NCBI GenBank assembly: GCA_001516025.1
Contig: LOEU01000024.1
Span: 124,001-188,000, forward strand
Reading direction: 5' to 3'
Source: a bacterium BRH_c32
Lineage (GTDB): Bacteria > Bacteroidota > Ignavibacteria > Ignavibacteriales > Melioribacteraceae
DNA length: 64,000 nucleotides
Position numbers and translations under genes: made by a program. Below are positions 17,942-27,216 of this stretch, in pieces. Under the pieces are notes generated by a model that made no database searches, was not told where the DNA came from, and saw only the letters and a program-made list of their open reading frames with translations. Within the stretch, counting starts at the first letter, position 1, and every line of letters starts with the position of its first letter.

Positions 17942-19273
17942 TCAGCCGTTATTAATGTCAATAATTTGATTTAGTCTTTCAACTGTATCCGCATATAAAG
18001 CTTTTTCATAAATATCTTGTTTGAGAAACGCTTTAAGTTGCCCAATCTTGGAAATTGCTTTATCAATAGCCGGATTGCTCCCTTTGATATAGGCCCCAAT
18101 ATTTATAAGGTCTTCTGCATCCCTATGTGTAGAAAGAATTTCATTAAAATTCATAACCTTTTTGAAGTGATCGTGATCGACAATATCGGGCATTACCCTA
18201 CTAACACTTTGAAGTGTATCAATTGCAGGATAATGTCCTTTATTTGCTAATTTTCTTGAAAGAACAATATGTCCATCTAAAATTGAACGAACTGCATCAG
18301 CGATCGGTTCTACCATATCATCACCATCAACCAAGACCGTATAAATGCCCGTAATAGAGCCTTTATCGGTGTTCCCGGCTCTTTCCAATAGTTTTGGTAG
18401 GAGTGCGAATACCGATGGCGTATAACCCTTGCTAGTAGGCGGTTCTCCGATAGTTAAACCTATTTCTCTTTGAGCCATTGCATATCTTGTAACTGAATCC
18501 ATCATTAATAGAACATTCAATCCAAGATCACGAAAATACTCTGCTATCGTTGTACCTACATAAGCACCTTTCATTCTAACAAGAGGGGACTTATCGCTGG
18601 TAGCAACAACAACAACTGATCTTTTAAGACCTTCTTCACCCAAATCTTTTTCTAAAAATTCTCTTACTTCTCTTCCACGTTCACCAATTAAGGTGATCAC
18701 ATTTACATCTGCGCTGGTATTTCTTGCAATCATTCCAAGTGTTACACTTTTTCCCACGCCACTGCCCGCAAATATTCCAACTCTCTGCCCTTTACCGATA
18801 GTCAGCAATCCATCAATCGCCCTAACACCTGTTTGAAGCGGTGTCATTATTCTTTTTCTTTCGAGTGGGTTTGGCGGTTCGCGATACGCTTCTTTTTGAT
18901 TTGAAAAAACAATTTCGCCTTTTCCGTCTATTGGGTTTCCAAGTCCATCGATAACTCTGCCAAGAAGCTCCTTACCCACAGGGACCGTAAAACCTTTTCC
19001 CGAAGCTCTAATCTCGCATGCAGGTGAAATATTATGTACTTCGCCAATTGCAATCGAAAGAACTTTACCTGCTTTAAAACCCACGACCTCTGCTTTACAG
19101 ACTTCAATTCCATTTTGATCAATTATGGTACATATTTCTCCCATAACTGCATTTGGACCAATAGAGACAATAACTAAACCAACAACATCCACCACTTTAC
19201 CATTAACTTTAAATGATTCGGCAGAGTTAATAACTCTCGAAAACTTTTCCATATATAGATCGTGAAGCGTCAT
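17942..19273 (-). CDS. fliI: Flagellar export ATPase FliI
   Basis: FliI is a hexameric ATPase related to F1-beta that energises substrate release at the export gate. Walker A is GIFAGSGVGKS and Walker B is LNVLLMMDSVTRYAMAQRE, followed by GEPPTSKGYTPSVFALLPKL, all family hallmarks. Length 443 is typical. It overlaps fliH by 4 bases. Confidence 0.97.
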   Translation of the reverse strand: MTLHDLYMEKFSRVINSAESFKVNGKVVDVVGLVIVSIGPNAVMGEICTIIDQNGIEVCKAEVVGFKAGKVLSIAIGEVHNISPACEIRASGKGFTVPVGKELLGRVIDGLGNPIDGKGEIVFSNQKEAYREPPNPLERKRIMTPLQTGVRAIDGLLTIGKGQRVGIFAGSGVGKSVTLGMIARNTSADVNVITLIGERGREVREFLEKDLGEEGLKRSVVVVATSDKSPLVRMKGAYVGTTIAEYFRDLGLNVLLMMDSVTRYAMAQREIGLTIGEPPTSKGYTPSVFALLPKLLERAGNTDKGSITGIYTVLVDGDDMVEPIADAVRSILDGHIVLSRKLANKGHYPAIDTLQSVSRVMPDIVDHDHFKKVMNFNEILSTHRDAEDLINIGAYIKGSNPAIDKAISKIGQLKAFLKQDIYEKALYADTVERLNQIIDINNG

Positions 19274-19878
19274 TGATTATTATTTTCTTCTAATTTTCTT
19301 TTTAATTCATCTAATTGAGTCGTAATTCTCGCATCCACATTACCGATATCAGTTTCAATTAGACATCCCCCTTTTTCAATTCTATTATCACCTTCATAAT
19401 TTATCTTGCTAAAAGAGCCGGTGGAGATAGATTCTTTTTTGTATTGATTAAGCTGCAATAAATCATCGGGATGAAGTTTAATTTTAACTTCATTGGCTCC
19501 GATAACCTTATTTATAGCATTCTTTATAACTTCATTTATAAAAGGTTCTTTGTTGATCTCTCTTTGGACAATTTTTTCAGCGACAATAAAAGCTGTATCG
19601 AGAACGATTTTTTCAAAAGCAGCTTCAAATTCTTCTGTCTTTTCGCTGAAAGAATTAATCAAATGATAAACTTCTTCATATTTGCGATAAAGTTTATCGG
19701 AATAATCCTTTTCTAATTCAATTTTTATTTTTTGCTGCCCTTCTTTAATACCCTTAATATAGGTTTCTTCCAGTTTCTGCTTAATAGAGACAGAATCTTG
19801 CACTTCCTGTATCGGTTCTGATGAGAAGCCTTTTATATTAATTTTAGGAGCAGAGTTCATTCTTAAAATGCTAGACAT
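19270..19878 (-). CDS. fliH: Flagellar assembly protein FliH
   Basis: FliH inhibits FliI and tethers it to the C ring through FliN. A charged coiled coil (KQKLEETYIKGIKEGQQKIK) leads into a C-terminal domain resembling the F1 delta subunit (FEKIVLDTAFIVAEKIVQRE, then INKVIGANEVKIKLHPDDL). Length 202 fits. Overlaps of 8 bases with fliG and 4 with fliI support a single operon. Confidence 0.9.
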   Translation of the reverse strand: MSSILRMNSAPKINIKGFSSEPIQEVQDSVSIKQKLEETYIKGIKEGQQKIKIELEKDYSDKLYRKYEEVYHLINSFSEKTEEFEAAFEKIVLDTAFIVAEKIVQREINKEPFINEVIKNAINKVIGANEVKIKLHPDDLLQLNQYKKESISTGSFSKINYEGDNRIEKGGCLIETDIGNVDARITTQLDELKRKLEENNNQ

Positions 19879-20911
19879 AAACTTCTTCCGGTCCGCCTCT
19901 TAGGTTCAATGAAATTTCTCCATTTTCTTCAAGGGCTTTAATTACATCAATAATTTTTCCTTGAGCTCCTTCTACCTCTTTTAATTTTACCATTCCCATA
20001 TATTGTAATTCTTCTCTAAGAAGATCAGCAGCTCTCTCGGACATATTCTTAAATATTTTTTCTTTTAATTTATCTTCCGAAATCTTGAGAGCAAGAGCAA
20101 GGTCTTTTCTATCTACTTCTCTAAGTATCTTTTGAATATCTTTATCAGAAATATTAATAATTTCATCAAATATGAACATAAGTCGTTTTACTTCATAAGT
20201 AATTTCAGGGTCAAGGTCTTCCATTTTTGTAAGTATGTCTTTAGTTAAAGTAACACTCAAACGATTTAATATACCTGCGAGGCATTTAGAACCGCCAAGC
20301 TTACCAACTGATTGACTCATTGAAAGTCCGGCGATATCATCTACCACATGTTCAATCTGTTTTAAGGTTTGAGGAGCGATTTTACCTAGAGTAGCTATTC
20401 GATGTGCTACATCAATTCTAAGATCTTCGGGCAATTCTTTAAGCGCATTAGCTGTTTGATCCGGGCTTAATTGAGAAAGGATCAAAGCCATCGTTTGAGG
20501 ATGTTCCTTATTAAGGAAATTGATTAATTGAGCTGGTTCCGCCTTCTTCAATACATCAAAACCTTTTATGGTAGTTAATCTTTTTACTTTATCAATTATT
20601 TCGCGAGCACGAGAAAGCCCGAAAGTTTTCTCCAATACTGCCTGAGCATAATCGATGCCTCCTTCTAAAACATACTCGCGGGCAGTTACCATTCCATAAA
20701 ATTCAGAAACAACATTATCAACTGTTTTAGCCGGGATATTTTTGACTTTAGATATCTCTGCCGATAATAATTCAACATCGACCGGATCGAGAAATTTAAA
20801 AACAGATGCAGCAGCTTCGATATTTAAAGCAACCATCATTAACGCTGCTTTTTGGATACCGGTTACTTCCGATACCATATCTTTAAGTTTCAATTCAGAT
20901 TTCATCTTCAT
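19871..20911 (-). CDS. fliG: Flagellar motor switch protein FliG
   Basis: FliG is the torque-generating rotor protein that contacts FliF, FliM and the stator. The middle EHPQ motif is present (NFLNKEHPQTMALILSQL). The C-terminal charged helix is also present (LMFIFDEIINISDKDIQKIL, then REVDRKDLALALKISEDKLK). Three in-frame ATGs lie close together inside the end of fliF, ending at 20923, 20911 and 20905. I give the middle one; the true start is uncertain by a few codons. Length is about 346. Confidence 0.95.
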   Translation of the reverse strand: MKMKSELKLKDMVSEVTGIQKAALMMVALNIEAAASVFKFLDPVDVELLSAEISKVKNIPAKTVDNVVSEFYGMVTAREYVLEGGIDYAQAVLEKTFGLSRAREIIDKVKRLTTIKGFDVLKKAEPAQLINFLNKEHPQTMALILSQLSPDQTANALKELPEDLRIDVAHRIATLGKIAPQTLKQIEHVVDDIAGLSMSQSVGKLGGSKCLAGILNRLSVTLTKDILTKMEDLDPEITYEVKRLMFIFDEIINISDKDIQKILREVDRKDLALALKISEDKLKEKIFKNMSERAADLLREELQYMGMVKLKEVEGAQGKIIDVIKALEENGEISLNLRGGPEEVYV

Positions 20912-22508
20912 GCATCCACGCATTTATAAGTTTGGCTGCATCCACAGGATTCTTGGATACATAATTAACTATTTTTTCCTGTTGATTCTTTTTAACTAAT
21001 GCTTCTTCAGAGATTTCATCTTCCAAATCACCTATGGGGAGATTTTGTCTTTTTCTTTGATACGCAAGCTGCGCAGCAGCATTACTCTTTTCAATTTTTA
21101 TATTCATTGCCGGTACCGGTGGTGGCATTGATATATCACCTCCGCCTGCATTATATGTCCCAATAATTATTTTTTCATTCTTTAATTTTTTCATTAAGCT
21201 TTTTAAAACCAATATTGATGAAACAATTGCGACTAAAATGAGAACTAGATTAATATATTGATCAACCTGTGGTACCAAACTTGCCTGATCTTCTAAATCT
21301 AAATTGTCCGGTGGTTTCACTTCAAAAGGAATGCTAACTAATGAGAATTGATCATTTCTTTGCAAATCTAAACCAACTGCATTTTTAACTAAATTTTCCA
21401 GTTTTTTTAATTGTTCTTGTGATCTTGGTTCAAATACGATTTCTGTTTTTTCTCCATTTTTAACTTCTTTTGCAACGTCATTAATAACTGCTGCAACGCT
21501 TAATCGGGATATATTGCCGCTTCCTTCTACTACCTTTTGGATTGTTTTATTTATTTCATAATTCGTTACTATATTCTGATTGGTCGCACTTGTAGAATCC
21601 GAATAACTTTTTCCTTCATTATTAGTTTTTACAGTCTGCTCACTAATAGCAACCTGTGAATCAGGGTCATACTGTTCCATTGTTTTTTCAACTTGGTCAA
21701 AATTAATATCTGCATTTATTTGCACCATCGCATTACCAACACCAAGCACATTATCTAAAATTGATTGTGCTTTATTTGCAAGATATCTTTCTACAGTTTG
21801 CTTAATTTCGTATTGTTTATTGGAAGCAAATGCCAATGGACCTTCTTCGGTATCGGACGAAAGAATTCTTCCGTGTGTATCGATAACAGATACTTTACTT
21901 ACCGGAAGTCCTTCGACACTGCTGCTGACCAGGTTTACTATCGATAGTATATTTTCTTTGCTCAATCCTCCGTTACCTTTCAATTTAAGGACAACAGATG
22001 CAGTAGGTTCTTTTTCGTCTTCTTTGAATATTGATTTTTGAGGTATAACGATATGAACACGCGCAGCTTGAACTCCATCTATTTGACCAATGGTTCTACC
22101 TATTTCTCCTTCGAGAGCACGTTTGTAATTTAATTTTTGCATAAATTCAGACATACCCATGTTGGCTTTATCGAATATTTCATATCCAATCATGCCCGAA
22201 CTTGGAATTCCCTTCCCGGCTAAAGAAAGACGTGTTTCATATAATTTTTCTTTGGGGACTTTAATTGTTTGACCATTATCTTCAATTTTATATAAGATTT
22301 TTTGACTTGAAAGATGGTCTATTACTTTAGATGCATCTTCAGCCGCAAGTCCTGAATATAATGTAGAATAACTTGGTTCATTTAACATAAAAAGCATTGA
22401 AACAAGCAAAACACCGGTAAGCAAAATTCCACCTACCATCATAAATTTTTGCTTTGGGTTTAGCTTATTAAATATTCCTAGAATCGCTTGTAATGGATTT
22501 GAGTTCAT
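20895..22508 (-). CDS. fliF: Flagellar MS-ring protein FliF
   Basis: FliF forms the membrane ring on which the motor is built. It has an N-terminal membrane helix (MMVGGILLTGVLLVSMLFML), the ring-building motif region (YSTLYSGLAAEDASKVIDHL, then GKGIPSSGMIGYEIFDKANM), and a second membrane helix near residue 425 (INLVLILVAIVSSILVLKSL). The short cytosolic tail that binds FliG ends in AKLINAWMHEDEI. Length 537 is normal. It starts one base after fliE ends. Confidence 0.96.
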   Translation of the reverse strand: MNSNPLQAILGIFNKLNPKQKFMMVGGILLTGVLLVSMLFMLNEPSYSTLYSGLAAEDASKVIDHLSSQKILYKIEDNGQTIKVPKEKLYETRLSLAGKGIPSSGMIGYEIFDKANMGMSEFMQKLNYKRALEGEIGRTIGQIDGVQAARVHIVIPQKSIFKEDEKEPTASVVLKLKGNGGLSKENILSIVNLVSSSVEGLPVSKVSVIDTHGRILSSDTEEGPLAFASNKQYEIKQTVERYLANKAQSILDNVLGVGNAMVQINADINFDQVEKTMEQYDPDSQVAISEQTVKTNNEGKSYSDSTSATNQNIVTNYEINKTIQKVVEGSGNISRLSVAAVINDVAKEVKNGEKTEIVFEPRSQEQLKKLENLVKNAVGLDLQRNDQFSLVSIPFEVKPPDNLDLEDQASLVPQVDQYINLVLILVAIVSSILVLKSLMKKLKNEKIIIGTYNAGGGDISMPPPVPAMNIKIEKSNAAAQLAYQRKRQNLPIGDLEDEISEEALVKKNQQEKIVNYVSKNPVDAAKLINAWMHEDEI

Positions 22509-22509
22509 T

Positions 22510-22800
22510 TTATAACGGAATCCTTGTTAATTCTTTATACATGTCTAAAGTTTTATTTCTTATTTCCATAAGAAGGTCCAAACTTGTTTTGGCTTTTTCA
22601 CCTGCTAGCATCACTTCATGAAGTTCAATACCTTCGCCGGATACAAACCCTTCAATTGCTTTTGCTGAGTCTGTTTGTGCTTTATTCACATCATTAATTA
22701 CATTCATTAATGTATTACCAAATCCTTCTGCGGGTGCAGTTTTTTTTTCCATATCTGCCATCGGATTCGACATTATTTTTGACAGTCTCTCAATATTCAT
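22510..22800 (-). CDS. fliE: Rod/MS-ring junction protein FliE
   Basis: FliE connects the MS ring to the rod. The 96-residue protein has the family pattern GFGNTLMNVINDVNKAQTDS, then HEVMLAGEKAKTSLDLLMEI and RNKTLDMYKELTRIPL at the C-terminus. It lies between orf77 and fliF with 1-base gaps. Confidence 0.95.
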   Translation of the reverse strand: MNIERLSKIMSNPMADMEKKTAPAEGFGNTLMNVINDVNKAQTDSAKAIEGFVSGEGIELHEVMLAGEKAKTSLDLLMEIRNKTLDMYKELTRIPL

Positions 22801-22801
22801 A

Positions 22802-23035
22802 CTAGCCTCTCCTATCTAAAAGTGAACCAACCGAAACGCCCGTAGCTTTACCGCGTGCATTATAAAATTCATAATTCATAATTTCTTTCTGCTTCTGAGG
22901 ATATGCTTCAGCAAAGTATTTTTTTTCTTCGCCCGAAATTTCCGGACTATTCAAAGAAAAATTCTCTTTAACTGGCTGTGTACTTCTAATATTATTTAAC
23001 GAATATGTAGCGGCTTGATTAGGAATAATTTTCAT
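22802..23035 (-). CDS. Uncharacterised flagellar operon protein (orf77)
   Basis: I do not recognise this family. The 77-residue product has no signal or membrane segment. The N-terminal half is polar and probably disordered. The C-terminal half is compact and motif-like: ISGEEKKYFAEAYPQKQKEI, then a NYEFYNARGKATGVSVGSLL segment and terminal DRRG. It is packed between flgC and fliE with 1-base gaps. Small proteins at this site in other bacteria can be rod or export accessory factors, but that is inference. Confidence 0.75.
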   Translation of the reverse strand: MKIIPNQAATYSLNNIRSTQPVKENFSLNSPEISGEEKKYFAEAYPQKQKEIMNYEFYNARGKATGVSVGSLLDRRG

Positions 23036-23036
23036 T

Positions 23037-23537
23037 CTATATCTCCAAAGAATCTTTTATCATTTGCTTTGATGAAGTTAGAGCAGTTAGATTCGCTTCA
23101 TAACTTCTTGATGCTGCAATCATATCGACCATTTCATTAATTATATTAACGTTTGACATCTCGACGTAACCTTTATCATCTGCATCCGGATGCTCTGGCA
23201 TATAAACTACTTCACCCTTATTATTATCTATTTCTTCATTTATAGTTACATCACTTTTCATTTCTGGTAAATTAATTTCGCCTTGATTTTGCAGTGAAAG
23301 GTGATTTTCATTTGACTTCATTAATTTAATTGATTGGTTCTCTAATCTTAGGTTTGAGGCAAATGAAGATTGTTCGGTTTTCACATTCAGCATTTTTCTT
23401 TTATATGGCGTTCCATCCGCATTGCGAACTGAATCTGCATTAGCAATGTTTTCTGAAATAAGATCCATCTTTTTTCTTTGGATGCTCATTCCTTTAGAAC
23501 TAATACCTAAGCCCAAAAAACTATTTCCTATTTTCAT
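23037..23537 (-). CDS. flgC: Proximal rod protein FlgC
   Basis: FlgC is a proximal rod subunit. The N-terminal rod motif reads GLGISSKGMSIQRKKMDLIS, then ENIANADSVRN. The C-terminal motif reads VEMSNVNIINEMVDMIAASR, then SYEANLTALTSSKQM. Length 166 is slightly longer than the usual ~135 to 150. It overlaps flgB by 4 bases. Confidence 0.95.
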   Translation of the reverse strand: MKIGNSFLGLGISSKGMSIQRKKMDLISENIANADSVRNADGTPYKRKMLNVKTEQSSFASNLRLENQSIKLMKSNENHLSLQNQGEINLPEMKSDVTINEEIDNNKGEVVYMPEHPDADDKGYVEMSNVNIINEMVDMIAASRSYEANLTALTSSKQMIKDSLEI

Positions 23538-23926
23538 ACTCTACCTCCACCTTTTATTACATTTTGGATCAAGCGGTAATATTCTCCCGATTTCTTTGAT
23601 GCGAATTTAAATCGGAGTGTATTTTCCGCCAATTGGGACATTTCATCTTCGATATTTACGTTGTTAATACCCGATGTTTCTTCTGATTCTTTATCAAAAA
23701 CTACATTGAATTTTTCTGACTCAGAACCTGTATTTGTAGTTCCTATATGTTTTGAATTTTCAGTTTTAAGAGTGGATTGGATATTGCTTTCAAAGATGTT
23801 TTTAAATTCTACTTCTTCTCTTTTATAATTTTCTGTACCTACATTGGCAATATTTTTAGATATGACTTTATTTTTTACTGCGCAATAATCGAGTAAATTT
23901 TCAAGTAATTTTATTGTGTTTGCCAT
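23534..23926 (-). CDS. flgB: Proximal rod protein FlgB
   Basis: FlgB is the first rod subunit. It has LLDYCAVKNKVISKNIANVG followed by TENYKREEVEFKNIF at the N-terminus, and a C-terminal helix (VNIEDEMSQLAENTLRFKFA). GGATGG precedes the ATG. It heads the upstream flagellar operon and is preceded by a sigma-54-like element 33 bases away. Length 130 is normal. Confidence 0.94.
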   Translation of the reverse strand: MANTIKLLENLLDYCAVKNKVISKNIANVGTENYKREEVEFKNIFESNIQSTLKTENSKHIGTTNTGSESEKFNVVFDKESEETSGINNVNIEDEMSQLAENTLRFKFASKKSGEYYRLIQNVIKGGGRV

Positions 23927-23958
23927 TTTCCATCCGGAATTAATTTATACTATCTATT

Positions 23959-23973
23959 CCAAATGGAATGCCA
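23959..23973 (-). promoter_or_regulatory. Sigma-54-like element before flgB
   Basis: On the minus strand TGGCAT and TTGG are separated by exactly five bases, as in -24/-12 promoters, though the -12 C is G. A start point near 23947 would give a 21-base leader containing the ribosome-binding site, which is plausible. The element overlaps a small palindrome (ATTCCA-AA-TGGAAT, 23956-23969), so a repressor site is an alternative reading. Confidence 0.4.
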
Positions 23974-24049
23974 AAAAGAAATGGGGTTTTTACACTGTTT
24001 TTAAGGGGAAATTGAAGTTAAATGGCTAAATATGTACATCTGGGGTTTA

Positions 24050-24292
24050 TTATTCAGAATAATCCAGCATAATGCTTTTAGTCATTCCGCATGAACATAC
24101 AAATTTTATCTCTTTAACGTTGTCGTTAGCATCCTTTTTGAGATATATTTTTACGTCATCAAAATCTTCATGTTCTAGCGTAATTTTAGTAATACCTTTC
24201 ATGGATATATCTGTGGATTTAATTAAATTTCCACTTTTTTCGGAGTTTTTAGAAAAAACGTCTTTATATAAATTATCTTCAAATTCACTCAT
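24050..24292 (-). CDS. Uncharacterised protein at end of chemotaxis operon (orf80)
   Basis: I do not recognise this protein. It is 80 residues, acidic at the N-terminus, with a compact C-terminal half (VKIYLKKDANDNVKEIKFVC, then SCGMTKSIMLDYSE) that contains a CxC pair suited to metal or disulphide chemistry. Its ATG shares one base with the cheB stop (TAATG), so it is translationally coupled to cheB and probably belongs to the chemotaxis system. Confidence 0.7.
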   Translation of the reverse strand: MSEFEDNLYKDVFSKNSEKSGNLIKSTDISMKGITKITLEHEDFDDVKIYLKKDANDNVKEIKFVCSCGMTKSIMLDYSE

Positions 24293-25362
24293 TATACAAC
24301 TACCTTATTAATCATTTCAGGAATTTTTTCTAAAGGGAGAATTGAATCGGCTAATCCTGCATCAACAATCGCTTTAGGCATACCGTAAACTACACAACTT
24401 CTCTCCTCTTGCGCAATAGCATATCCGCCAATACCCTTTAATCTTTTAATTGCCTCATAACCATCTTTACCCATACCCGTCATAATAACCCCAAGCGTCT
24501 GTTTACCGTAAACTTCAATAACCGAATTAATCATTACATCGACTGAGGGTCTATGTAATGTATATGAGGGTTCTTCGGAGATCTCAATAATTGAGCTGGC
24601 AATACTCATTTTTCTGACAGTCATATGAAACCCGCCCGGAGCAATATAAACGAAACCATTTTCTACTTTTTCACCATGTTCGGCTTCTTTAACTGTAATA
24701 TGACTCATGCCGTTTAATCTTTCCGCAAGAGATTTAGTAAAGCGTGGAGGCATGTGCTGAACAATAAAAATAGGTATTTTTATTCTTTCAGAGAAAACAG
24801 GCAATATCTTTTGAAGAGATAACGGTCCCCCGGTAGAAATCCCGAGAGCAACCGCTTTATATCCAACCCGAGGAATATCAGCCATTGCAGCTGCCGGAAT
24901 ATTTACCGATGTCGGTCGGCTAAGTGCACGAAGTCTTTTTAACCTATCATTAAGCTGTCTCTGTTTTACAATTTCTTTTACTTTTTGGATTAAATCTTCT
25001 TTAATCTTTGTGATATTTATGTTTACGTATGATAATTCTTTTGGAATAAAATCAACAGCTCCGAGTTCTAATGCTTTAAGAGTGGAATCTGCTCCTTCAG
25101 TAGTAAGCGAACTAACCATTAAAACAGAAGTAGGACATTCAGCCATAATTTTCTTTAATGCAGTAAGTCCGTCCATAATTGGCATTTCAATATCAAGGGT
25201 AGCAATATCAGGTCTTAATTTTTTAATCATTTCATAGCCATCAAGACCATTGCGTGCAGTACCCACTACCTTTATATCAGAATCACTTTCTAGCATTATA
25301 GAGAGCGATTTACGCATAAAAGCAGAATCATCAACAATTACAACTGAAATTTTATTCAACAA
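24292..25362 (-). CDS. cheB: Chemotaxis methylesterase CheB
   Basis: CheB demethylates and deamidates chemoreceptors. The receiver domain (1 to ~125) has the acidic pair VVDDSAF, phospho-acceptor LDIEMP and the K of VDFIPKE. The esterase domain (~165 to 356) has the catalytic triad segments GISTGGP (Ser), IVQHMP (His) and GMGKDG (Asp). Length 356 is normal. It overlaps cheA by 11 bases. Confidence 0.96.
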   Translation of the reverse strand: MLNKISVVIVDDSAFMRKSLSIMLESDSDIKVVGTARNGLDGYEMIKKLRPDIATLDIEMPIMDGLTALKKIMAECPTSVLMVSSLTTEGADSTLKALELGAVDFIPKELSYVNINITKIKEDLIQKVKEIVKQRQLNDRLKRLRALSRPTSVNIPAAAMADIPRVGYKAVALGISTGGPLSLQKILPVFSERIKIPIFIVQHMPPRFTKSLAERLNGMSHITVKEAEHGEKVENGFVYIAPGGFHMTVRKMSIASSIIEISEEPSYTLHRPSVDVMINSVIEVYGKQTLGVIMTGMGKDGYEAIKRLKGIGGYAIAQEERSCVVYGMPKAIVDAGLADSILPLEKIPEMINKVVV

Positions 25363-27205
25363 GACTAAGTTCCAATTTATTTAGAAGTTCATTAATATCA
25401 AGAATAATAACAACTGTACCATCACCCATTATTGTTGAACCTGCAATACCTTCAATTTTTCCAAGATAATCACCAAGTGATTTGATAACAACTTCCTGCT
25501 GCCCAACTAATTCGTCAACTTTAATACCGAATCTCTTTTCCCCGATACCAAGTTCAACGATATACTGCCATTCGTTTTCATTTTTATCACCGATGATTAC
25601 GCCATCAAGTAAATTTTTCAAATCAATAATCGGGAGTACGGTATCACGTAAATTAATTACTTCATTTCCTCTTATAGTTTCTATCTGATCTTTATTTACT
25701 CTGATAACTTCAATAACCGAATGGAGTGGAACTACCATAGTTTGCCCGACAGCTTTAACAATCATGCCCGAAATAATAGCAAGAGTAAGAGGAAGTTTGA
25801 GAATAATAGTAGAACCAACACCTACTTCGGATTCTACTGTAATTGAGCCACGCAATCTCGCTACGTTAGTTTTAACAACGTCCATACCCACACCTCTGCC
25901 TGATACGTTAGTAACAACTTCGGCAGTTGAGAAACCGGGATGGAAAATCAAGCTATAGATTTCTTGCTTTGTTAATTCTTTCGATTTCTCTCTTGATAGA
26001 AAACCTTTTTGAATTGCCTTCTCTTTAATAATTTCAGGATCAATTCCTTTACCATCATCTTTAATTCTTATTACGATATTATTGCCTTCATGTTCAGCAG
26101 AAAGAACTACCGTACCTTTACGAGGTTTACCATTTCTTTCTCTTATCTCCGGCAATTCAATACCATGATCAACAGAGTTACGAATTAAGTGAACCAGTGG
26201 ATCATTTATTTCTTCAATAAGGTTTTTGTCCACTTCGGTATCTTCACCAAAAATAGTAAGTTCAGCTTCTTTATTTAATTCTTTGCATAAATCTCTTATT
26301 ACTCTAGGAAATCGATTAAAGATTTTCCCGATCTTAACCATTCTAAGTTTCATTACAACTAGCTGCAATTCAGTGGTCATTAAATCGATCTGCTTTGTAG
26401 CATCAGCAAGATTTTTAGCATAATTAGTTCCCTCATATTCTAATGAAAAAAGAGAATTAACTTGTGCGAGACGGTTACGTCCAAGAACTATTTCGGAAGC
26501 AATATTCAGGAGCGCATCCAATCTATTTACATCCACCCTAATTGTATTATCAGCTTTCTTAGTTTCATTAACTTTTGCGGCAATTTCATGGTGTTGTTCT
26601 TTAACTTCGGGAGTCTTAGATTGTTGAATTACCACTTCGGGTTGATTTACAATTTCAATTTTTTCTTCCTCCACATCTATTAATTCTTCATCCGGAAGGA
26701 ATTCATTTTCTAAATCGATTACATTCTCTTCTTGTTGTATTTTTTGGAAATCCTTAAATTCAGGAAGTGAATTATCTTCTTCTATTTTAGCACCATTATT
26801 CATTTTTGCAATTACAGCCAAAAGCATTTCAGAAACTTCGGTTATATCTAAATCTTCATTCTGGTCATCTTCAATTTTAGCTAATAATGCTTTTATCTTA
26901 TCATAACCATCAATTATAGCATCCATTAAGGCAGTATCAAGTTTAGCTTCTCCCTTTCTCAATTTATTAAGGATGTCTTCGCATTTATGAGTAACCTGAG
27001 GAAGTTTTTCTAAACCAAGAAATCCTGAGGTACCTTTGATTGTATGGAAAGATCTAAAAATTTGATTTAATAAGTCGGGGTCTTCCGGCTTTCTTTCTAA
27101 TTCAATCAAGTCAACATCTAATTTTTCGAGAATTTCCTTAGTTTCAAGAAGAAAGCTTTCAACAATCTCCTTCATTTCAGGATCAATTAACATAGGGTTT
27201 TGCAT
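25352..27205 (-). CDS. cheA: Chemotaxis histidine kinase CheA
   Basis: CheA phosphorylates CheY and CheB. Domains in order are: P1 Hpt with the phospho-His at about residue 54 (FRSFHTIKGTSGFLG); an acidic linker from about 130 to 215; P3 dimerisation (RVDVNRLDALLNIASEIVLG); P4 ATPase (N box HLIRNSVDHGIE, G boxes DDGKGID and GRGVGMDVV); and P5, the CheW-like receptor-coupling domain to 617. I see no folded P2 CheY-binding domain, only low-complexity acidic sequence, so phosphotransfer would occur directly from P1. Confidence 0.95.
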   Translation of the reverse strand: MQNPMLIDPEMKEIVESFLLETKEILEKLDVDLIELERKPEDPDLLNQIFRSFHTIKGTSGFLGLEKLPQVTHKCEDILNKLRKGEAKLDTALMDAIIDGYDKIKALLAKIEDDQNEDLDITEVSEMLLAVIAKMNNGAKIEEDNSLPEFKDFQKIQQEENVIDLENEFLPDEELIDVEEEKIEIVNQPEVVIQQSKTPEVKEQHHEIAAKVNETKKADNTIRVDVNRLDALLNIASEIVLGRNRLAQVNSLFSLEYEGTNYAKNLADATKQIDLMTTELQLVVMKLRMVKIGKIFNRFPRVIRDLCKELNKEAELTIFGEDTEVDKNLIEEINDPLVHLIRNSVDHGIELPEIRERNGKPRKGTVVLSAEHEGNNIVIRIKDDGKGIDPEIIKEKAIQKGFLSREKSKELTKQEIYSLIFHPGFSTAEVVTNVSGRGVGMDVVKTNVARLRGSITVESEVGVGSTIILKLPLTLAIISGMIVKAVGQTMVVPLHSVIEVIRVNKDQIETIRGNEVINLRDTVLPIIDLKNLLDGVIIGDKNENEWQYIVELGIGEKRFGIKVDELVGQQEVVIKSLGDYLGKIEGIAGSTIMGDGTVVIILDINELLNKLELSLVE

Positions 27206-27216
27206 AATCTTATCCG

